Source: Temnopleurus reevesii (Eukaryota > Echinodermata > Echinoidea > Temnopleuroida > Temnopleuridae). Taken from it: DNA of 20,146 nt. Location: NCBI GenBank assembly GCA_036244855.1, contig BQKZ01010430.1:1-20146 (forward strand), given 5' to 3'. Shown here one piece after another: positions 1 through 8,500 of the stretch (position 1 is its first letter; every line of letters begins with the position of its first letter). The notes under the pieces are model-generated. The model was not told the origin of the DNA, searched no databases, and saw only the letters and a list, made by a program, of their open reading frames with translations. A program made the position numbers and the translations under genes.

Positions 1-1283
1 AGAAACGTCAAACCGATCAAAGAAAAGTCACTTCGAGGGGCGGGAAGGGGCAAAATATGCCATTGGCCACCAATCTTATAACAATAAAAATCACGATGTA
101 GTATTTCCGTAAAATCAAAATGAACGCCGATTCAATACTCCTTTGTAATGATATTCAATTCGTGACCGGCTTGCCATTGTGATTTCCCCCGTCGTAATTG
201 TTCAATACATGACGTGCTGGTATTTTGTCCCATGACACACTTGATTCTTCAAAAATGTTTATGATTATGTAAAAAAAAAATAGGTACTTGTGAATTTTTA
301 GAATAGTTTAGTTTCTTTTCGGCAAGAAATTAGCCAAAGGTACTTTCTTTAAAGTGGTAATAGTTTTTGTCTTTTTTAAATAGATTTCCTACTACCGGTA
401 TATCATGCGTCTCGAACATAGAATATAAATTCCGATTATAGTTTTATTTGTTTTCATCACTGATTTCCGCAATTTTTCGATACAATATCCAAAATATCTG
501 TCCTAGCTAAATACTCTTAGAAAAAGGTCACATACTTCCAAAAGGCTACACAAACCATGTTGACGAAGAGAGAGATACCTTACAATTGACACTGATTGAA
601 GATTTCAAACAATACTGTTTTTTGAAGATTTTTCACATCTGCTTGGCGTTAAATCGTAAACACTGAAGTACTATGTCTTTTGATAATATTACTTTTAATG
701 GGCCATATATGAACAATTACACATTTCGTCCATTTTAAATTTATTCCATTGAATTACTACCTCATTGTACTTGAAATCTGCGCCGAATCTGCACAATTAA
801 AACACAAAAACAATATGCATGGAAGCTATAGAGGGCCACAGAGACTTTAAAATAGCTCGGGATGTTTAGGGTTAAGGGACTGCATGGTATCATTTTACCA
901 AGTTGATGTAGAACAATACGAGCTCCATTTTAATTTGAATGCATGCTAAACCTACGACAGGGATTCGTATGGAGTACATATGCTGATATTTATATAATAT
1001 TAATTTACCTGGACAAGATTGTTGTGAGAATGAGGACACCTGCCGATTGATTGATTGTTTTCAATAGATGAAGTTCATAGATATATCAAAAGTAAACTTC
1101 CGGATCAAAACAAACATGGAGCTTAAACTAGTAAAGTCCATGATGAAAAAAAATCTATGAACTTTACACATGATCATAATTATTGCAATATACCGTCTAA
1201 TTCAAAGCAAATGCTGCTAAAATGATACTAAAGAACCCTACCGATATACTATTGTTGATACTTCTACGGTACTACTGAAACTA
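1..1283. other. AT-rich flank, no gene seen
   Basis: Neither strand has a long or recognisable reading frame. The only structure noted is a perfect 12-bp inverted repeat, AAGTTCATAGAT at 1071-1082 and its complement at 1153-1164, which could be the core of an old foldback element. Confidence 0.6.
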
Positions 1284-1390
1284 GTATTATTATTATTATT
1301 ATCATTACTACTACCACTTCTACTACTATTACCACTGCTACTATACCACCACTACCACCACCACTACTATATACTACTACGGCTACTTCT
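1284..1390. repeat. Trinucleotide microsatellite (ATT/ACT)n, 3' tail of the adjacent SINE
   Basis: Imperfect tri-nucleotide tract of tta, cta and cca units. It abuts the 3' end of the minus-strand SINE at 1391-1688, in the same arrangement as the tails of the other SINE copies. Confidence 0.85.
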
Positions 1391-1688
1391 ACTATAATAG
1401 TAATGATACATAGCATTTAAACACGCCATCTCTCTATAGTCACCTATTCAGAGGCGCGAGAAAAATTATTTAACATTATTACCTGACCATAGCATAGCTG
1501 CCAAGTAGGCGTTTTTGTATTGAAATTAATATATTCTTGCCGGTATCCATTCACCTCACCTGGGTTGAGTGCAGTGCAATGTGGATAAATTTCTTGCTGA
1601 AGGAAATTGACGTCATGGGTGAGATTCGAACCTACGACCATCGGGTTGAAAGACAAGAGTCAGAACCATTACACCACGACGCCCCCAC
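1391..1688 (-). mobile_element. tRNA-derived SINE, copy 1
   Basis: Read on the minus strand, the head has an A-box-like 'gtggtgtaatggttctgac' and a near-consensus B box, GGTTCGAATCTC. It continues with the family body (aatttccttcagcaagaaat, caggtgaggtgaatgg) and ends near 'taaatgctatgtatcatt' before a trinucleotide tail. The body matches copies at 5262, 10339 and 16565. Reading frames here are by-products of the SINE. Confidence 0.8.
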
Positions 1689-1767
1689 TATTACTTTTAT
1701 CATCTGCTCCTTAAATAACAATGACTTCCAATGTTAAAAACTAATTAAGCTGCTGCAAATAATAAAA

Positions 1768-1776
1768 CTACTACTG

Positions 1777-1827
<51 letters not shown>

Positions 1828-1854
1828 TTACTACTACTACTACTACTACTACTA
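1768..1854. repeat. (TAC)n microsatellite
   Basis: About 29 CTA/TAC units with single interruptions (a gct near the start, an att near 1828). Confidence 0.95.
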
Positions 1855-2518
1855 CAGTTGTAGGTTTTCTGACCAACTGACACAATTTTTTGATAAATTA
1901 CATTCTTGGGAAACTAAACAATAATTATCTGCCTTATTATAAAGTCTAACTTCCAAGTATTTATTTTTTTTTACACAGGTGTAGATTCTCTCACAAGGTT
2001 ATATCAGGCCATCTCTCTCGGACACCCTGTTTACATTGGGGTAATTGACTTTACCATGCTGGCGTAAATATTCGCTCTTTTTAAAAGAAAGCCTGATATG
2101 GGTCGTGTTTTTTATAATAAAGCTGCACGTATATTTCTACGCACGACTCTACGAAGACTGATCGGCTAGCGACCTTTTCTTTCTGCTGGACGGGGGTTGG
2201 GGAGGGGTGAACCATCCCCTCCCCCATCCCCTCCAGAATTGACGGATCTCGGGCTAACAGGACCTTCCATACATCCCTCTCCCTATTGTGCACGTTTAGA
2301 GGAGTTTCGTTCTGTTTCACAATGTAAATGGGTCTCTGATATGATAACCAATCTTCATCGATTATATCTACAGATTTAAGGACTATATGTTTATCAACCA
2401 TGTAGCTATTTTTGAACCTCATAATATTTGCAGCTGTCTGTAAGGCTAGCTGTCTTACTATCACGGTCCTCGCATCTTACAAACCTAAACCGAAGTTTTT
2501 TTTGTTGCGATTTTCATC
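1855..2518. other. Upstream flank of the PGRP start; no firm promoter
   Basis: This is the presumed 5' flank or 5' UTR. A TATAATAAA-like motif lies near 2116 and a G-rich/C-rich hairpin at 2192-2224, but no start site can be assigned. A 127-codon minus-strand frame (2081-2464) resembles nothing I know and has no clear splice or codon support. Confidence 0.4.
2192..2235. other. G-run/C-run hairpin upstream of PGRP exon 1
   Basis: Three G runs (GGGGG, GGGG, GGGG) are followed after a few bases by CCCCTCCCCC and CCCC. GGGGAGGGG can pair with CCCCTCCCC as a hairpin, and the C-rich side could form a G-rich structure on the minus strand. It is unusual in AT-rich surroundings and lies about 300 bp before the PGRP start codon. 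Confidence 0.5.
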
Positions 2519-2572
2519 ATGGGATATTTTCGTCTCGTATTTGCTGTCGCGATTTTCAGCGTTCATTTCATG
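2519..2572 (+). CDS. PGRP: PGRP exon 1, putative signal peptide exon
   Basis: An ATG opens 18 codons rich in F, V, A and I, with one arginine at position 5, followed by a GTAATA donor. Without splicing, the frame stops nine codons later. A hydrophobic first exon suits a secreted short PGRP, and phase 0 fits exon 2. No clear Ala-X-Ala cleavage site is visible, so cleavage may fall within exon 2. Another first exon cannot be excluded. No 5' UTR or firm promoter could be fixed. Confidence 0.55.
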
Positions 2573-5500
2573 GTAATAATTAATGTAATTGTTATGTAAT
2601 ACTTTTTTTTTTTGTTACTGCAAACCACAGGGCTACATAGTGAACAATATTTTTTTTTATCTTTCGTTTCATTTTAACAACTAAAGGTATGCTCAATGTG
2701 TACAAAATTTATTATCAGAGATTGAAATAGAATATAGATACACGAAGAAAAGTATTTATTTAGATACCTTTCTTCAACGTTTATTTCCGATGTCTATTCA
2801 TTTTTACCTGCCAAACATACTGTATAAGTATGTGTGTTTAAGTGCGTGTGTGTGTGTATGTATATTTATGTCTATGTTTCAGTGTATGTGTGTATGTGTA
2901 TTTATGTATGTGTTAAGTGTATGTGTATGTATGTGTGTGTGTGTAATGTTTATCTTTGGACAATATTTATTTCATTTTCACTTTGGTTCTCTCTCAAGGA
3001 TGTGATATCTGACCTGGATCCTGCACTTTTGGAACCGGTAAATAGTAAGTCGAACTTACATTTTTTGTAATCTTTGTACAATTAGTTTAAGGAAGAGATA
3101 AAAATATTTGAAAGAAATCAAAATAACTTATACCACAGTATACCGGTAAATACCACATCTGTATAAGAATATAGGAATTGGTTAACACCTGAATACGAGT
3201 ATTTCTTCATTGGCTGGCGTGTAGCTTGTCAGGGATATCAATTGAATGATTTTTGTGTTGGATGGATAAATAATTAAATAATTCCTACCCGAGAATGCCT
3301 GAGAATTTTTTTCTCAGCTTCTCGGTAAAAGCACTGTCAATCAGTGTTCATCCATGTTGGGATAAGGCAAGAATCATTTAATTGTCAGGGATAGTTTTCT
3401 TGATAATCTAAAATAATACAAATTAATATAATTTGTGTATATGTGGTTGACTCTGGCAAAATTCATGATGACGTCGTTCTTATAACCTCTATCTGTATTT
3501 TCATTTGATGTGTGGAACATTTATAGGAAATACTTTTTGTTCTGCTTTTATATCAGACAAGTACAATTATTTATATAAAGGCATTATTTAAAAATACCAT
3601 ATCATCGCAAAACTGGTTTCAATGTATGCGATCCTTCTGATATCTGTGAAACTAAGAATATCTGAATGTATGATAGAATAAAATAAACATTTACTATCCA
3701 AAAAGACTAAAACATAGACCATCGCTTAACGAGTGCATGGATTTAAAATTATCTGTATTAAATCGCTTGTATTTTGCAATATACTGGACAAATGAACTTA
3801 TAAACTTCTGACAATTCTTGTTTTGGCAAAATGTTTACAATACGGGAATAAACGCTGCACCTACTGAATTCTATTTCAATTCTAGCTAAGTTCTATTTCG
3901 ATTCTCCTTCATGTTAGTCATTGCCTTTAAACATGATACCATATCATATATACCATTTAGTGAGTCTCGATCACGTTTTATACGTACATCAACAGATTAG
4001 AAGAAGGTTTTTTTTCAGAGGACATCTATTCATGCTAATACAAGTTTTGAAAGCTATCATTTGTTTTGTGTTGCATCATTTATTAAAAGCGTTTGTCTTA
4101 CTCTACCGTATCACTATTTGGTGACCTCGATTGTTTTTTTTTCTTAGAATAGGTGAGAAATATGACAGGAATTCATAAATGCACAAACGGTGTATTACAA
4201 CACAGTTCTGTGTTTGTTCTATTGCGACGAAACCAATATGGGTTACACACTGTCTCATTGAACCAAATTTCTTGTAGGTGTTCCATGCCCGGAAATCGTG
4301 ACCCGGGCCGAATGGGGGGCTCGATCCCCGTACGCGACCACTGAACTACTCTCTCTCAGGCCATATGCTGTGGTACACCACACCGATGGGTCATCGTGTT
4401 ACTCTCAGAGCGCGTGCGAGTCTCAAGTCAGAGGAATACAGGTGATAACTATGACCCGGTCACATAAGGACCCGGAAGCAGCACGATTCAACACGACTCA
4501 ATACGACTCTTTGTTCGGAGGCAGCTTTAAACTGTGAACTAAATAAAAAGTCGCGCTGAATCATGTTGCTTCCGGAGCTCTATGTGATCGGGGCATTAAC
4601 TCTGAAATGAGTACCGTGTTAAATGCAATCGGCGCTGTCCGATATGGATACCGGCCGATATGGATACCGGGTTGGTGTTAAGTTATTTTGGCACCGATGC
4701 GATGGTGTTACTCAATGTCCTCCCGCTATCTGTACTGGACGGCATGAGTTAAATTTGACACCCTTCGGCATCTTTTTCAGTGAACATCCAACAACATCAT
4801 TCCGTAGCTGTGTATACTCTGGATACACAGGCGCTTCGCTAAAAATTTTGATATCTTCTTTCAAGCTATTTTATCATTTAAACTAGTCAAGATAGAAAGT
4901 TAAAATGTTTAATGCTTTACAGTGATAAAACAGTATTCATATAACAGTGTATATTTAAAGTTGGGGTTAAAAGTTTACATGCACCTGTATATTTAACTAC
5001 TCTACCGGTATTTCCCCAGTGATGGGTTAAGAAATATTCAATTAGCAATGTGTCCTTCTATTTTGAATAAATCCCTCCCAATAGATATATACCATTTAAG
5101 TCTGTGCATAGCTTCCAAGCTGACAGAAATTATCGTTACATATGACCCGCATAGTTTTTTTTTAATGGAAGGAGCACATTTCTTTCCAATAAGTATAATG
5201 TACATGTAATCCCAAGCTAAAATTTGGGGCCAAAACTAAAGCTGAGTAAAGCGAAGCACAGTAGTGAAGTAGTTCTGACACTCGCCTTTCAACCGTAGGG
5301 TCGCAGTTCAAATCCTACCCAACGTGTGCATTTTCTTCAGTGAGAAATTCATCCACATTATGTTGCACTCAACACAGGTGAGGTGAATGGACTCCTGACT
5401 TGAATATTCATTCCTCGAATTGATTGATCACTGGTGGTGATGAGATTAAGCCAGGGTGATAATAAGACAAAACGCCTTGAGAACTCCACAGAGCGGATAC

Positions 5501-8500
5501 ATTCGCTATAATAAACTGCGCTTATTATTATTATTATTATTATTATTATCATCATCATCATTATTATTTTGATCATCATAATTGTTACTAATATTATTAT
5601 CATCATTATACTTTTTATTATTATCATTATTATTATTATTATTATTATTATCATTATTATTATTTAGTAGTATTATTATTATTATTATTGCTATTATTAT
5701 TATCACTATTATCATCATCATCCTTATCATCATTATTATCATTATAATTATCATCATCGTTATGATTATTATCAGTATTGTTAGTTTTCTTTGCTATGTT
5801 ATGTATTTGTACTTTATGTTTTGATAGGGCTCTCTTCCGACGCAGGCCATGTTGCTTGAATGAGACTATCCTTTCTTTTAACGAAAACATAAGTAAATAA
5901 ATAAAAAAATGAATAAGTATTGTTTAAAAAAAAACCGATTGCCCAACATCCATCAGACTTGGATACAGAGGTAAAAGTATTGACCAAGCATTCCTAAACT
6001 CTCTATACAGAACTACCACATGGACGGTAATGGCTGGTCTGATATTGGTTATAACTTTATGATTGGTGGTGATGGTAAGGTGTATGAAGGTCGTGGATGG
6101 GATTACAAGGGAGCACACGCTGGAAGCTACAACGGTTATTCAGTTGGTGAGCATCAAAATCAGAATCTTAAAAGAAGAGTCTACCCCCAAATAATGATTT
6201 TTAACAGAAGCACAAACAAAAAACTGTTGAGCAGAAAAAAAAAGTTTGAAGAAAATCGGACAAGTAATGAAAAAAGTTATGGATTTTTAAAGGTCTGAAA
6301 AAATGAGCAAATCAGTGAAAAATTTTCAGATATTTTGCAAATTTGATGACATCACGGATGCACTACCAAAAAGAATTTTCATATATTTTATAATGCAAAA
6401 TTCATAATTTCTACAGAAAGATACAACGTGTGTATGAATGTAAACATGCAAATATGGGATCTGCATATCTATCATGAAGATAATACCGTAGTTAAAGTTT
6501 TGAGGAAATCATTTTAATATCAACATTTTATAATATTGACAAATTGTCAGTTGTGCACATTATGACGTCATCAGTTGCCAATTTGTCTACATATTCAAAC
6601 ATTGATAACTTTCTTATTGGTTGTGCGATTCTTCTCAAACTAATTTTCTTCTGTTCATCAGATTTTTCTGCTCCTGTTAAATAAATATTATTTTGGGGTT
6701 GACTCTTCTTTTAGGCAGGGTTGTTAAGCTTTTGTACATCTATGATCGACTCTACGAACGACTAGCTATCCGTTTTCAGGTGCGATTCTAAATACAAAAA
6801 AAAAGATTCAGTGTCAAGGGTTATTATTGAGTGCATGACAGGGTCACCAGTCGTTCCCATATAGTCATGCGTACCTCTGCGGACAGCTTTATGAAATACA
6901 ACCTGAACGCCTTGATGGTACACATGTACATGCATTTTTTTGCCTGTTTCTCCTCAAACGGTATAAAAAATATGAATTTATGATTCAATATTCATTAAAC
7001 TGACTGAATATTGGAATATATAATTAATTTATACATCTATTTACTACCACCATTATATATTCTATGATGATGTACTTGATAATGCAAGCCCACGTATTTC
7101 CAAAATTATTCTAATAGGTAAATGTCGGCTAATTGATAAAGGTCTCCATCCACAATATTCTGGTTAACATTTCATCTTAATTTCTTTTTCTTACAGGAAT
7201 CTCAATGATTGGCACATATACTACCGAGACACCGAGTACTTTGATGCTAAACACGTTATATCAGCTCTTAGATTGTGCACTTAACAGGTAGGCATTTTAA
7301 ACACACACACACACATACATACATACATACACACACATTATATATATTATATACATAAACATATACGAAACAATACCATTAATAATGTGGGCATCATTAA
7401 AAATGGTAATCTAAGTGAAATGACAATAACAAAAACCCTGAATGTTATCAGTATTATTCATACATATTCACCTTTGCTAATTGAGTGCCATAAATGGTAA
7501 TAAGAATTTAATATAACGTTTGTTATAATCATATCTTGATTCATAAATGAATGTTACATTTTATAGGACGCCATTGTTTGAAACGCATTTTCTGTCTACC
7601 CTTTAGGTACGACACTTCAAATTAAAGTCAAAATACATATTACCCGCTTGAGGCCAATGAAAGGTCTAATATTCAACCATCAACAAAAGCAGATACACGG
7701 GTCAGTCGATAGAGCGTCTAGCTTTGAAAAATGAGGTTCCCAATGGCGTGGGTTTAAACTGCACAGCAAGCGTTTTAAGAACATCTTATGTCAAATTGCA
7801 TATGTGTGAAAAGATGCAATATTGTAAGGTGCAACTTTACACTCCTTTTATTAGTGTATAGAAGCGCAGGCCATCTGCGGTGATTTACTTGTATGTTTGT
7901 TCAATTTTTTACTGATTTGCAGCTGATTTGCAATAATTATATTGATCTCGAGATTGTAGCTTCCATATTATTTAACATGATATTATATAAACCATTTCTG
8001 TGAAATAGAGTGGGTCGTGGACGATAAATCCGTACGCCGGGTATTGAATTGCGCGGACACAGCAATTACAAGCCGGTTCCGATTTCAATAGGATTACAAA
8101 AGACCGTTGAATTGGTGTTTGACTTACTTTTACGGAAATAAATTATATCGTGTTAGTAAGAGTTTTGTTATTGATTGTGTGATACAATTATTTACTCTCA
8201 GGGAATCGTTGATACCAGGCTATNTACTACCGAGACACCGAGTACTTTGATGCTAAACACGTTATATCAGCTCTTAGATTGTGCACTTAACAGGTAGGCA
8301 TTTTAAACACACACGCACACACACACACACACACACCTACACACACATACCTTCCGTGTTTTCATGAAGTGGCAGGAGGACAAAAAACTCCCGACATGGC
8401 GCAAATTCAATGGGCATCCTAACGAACAACGTGTTGATTCTATAGGACATGTTTCAATGGATTTGTAACCAGGGGGTAACTAATCTCGTGTAACGCGGCT

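Larger units (their letters stand above)
7219..8223 (+). repeat. Intragenic duplication, unit 1
   Basis: This segment runs from inside exon 5, through the intron, to 22 nt into exon 6. It is repeated at 8225-9496. Both units hold the same landmarks in order: exon 5 end, (AC)n tract, tRNA-like patch near 7700, a small-stem repeat near 8050 and the exon 6 start. Exonic parts are identical. Over the last 220 nt of intron I count about 16 differences. Unit 1 is about 270 bp shorter, because it lacks a foldback element and about 50 bp near the counterpart of 9050-9108. Confidence 0.93.

Noticed and set aside
2081..2464. 127-codon minus-strand reading frame upstream of PGRP
   Set aside because: No motif or family resemblance, and it crosses the G/C-run hairpin. 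Length alone is not enough in a genome of this kind.
2790..3070. Cysteine- and valine-rich plus-strand frames
   Set aside because: They translate the (TG)n repeat. Only the last part, from 2999, is kept as PGRP exon 2.
4298..4537. 79-codon frame starting in PGRP exon 3
   Set aside because: It is exon 3 read on through the donor into the foldback element; the family match ends exactly at the splice site.
4623..4886. 87-codon plus-strand frame in intron 3
   Set aside because: It includes a 16-bp tandem duplication and matches nothing known; it lies between two clear PGRP exons.
5358..5890. Several poly-I, poly-N and poly-D frames on both strands
   Set aside because: Products of the ATT/ATC microsatellite.
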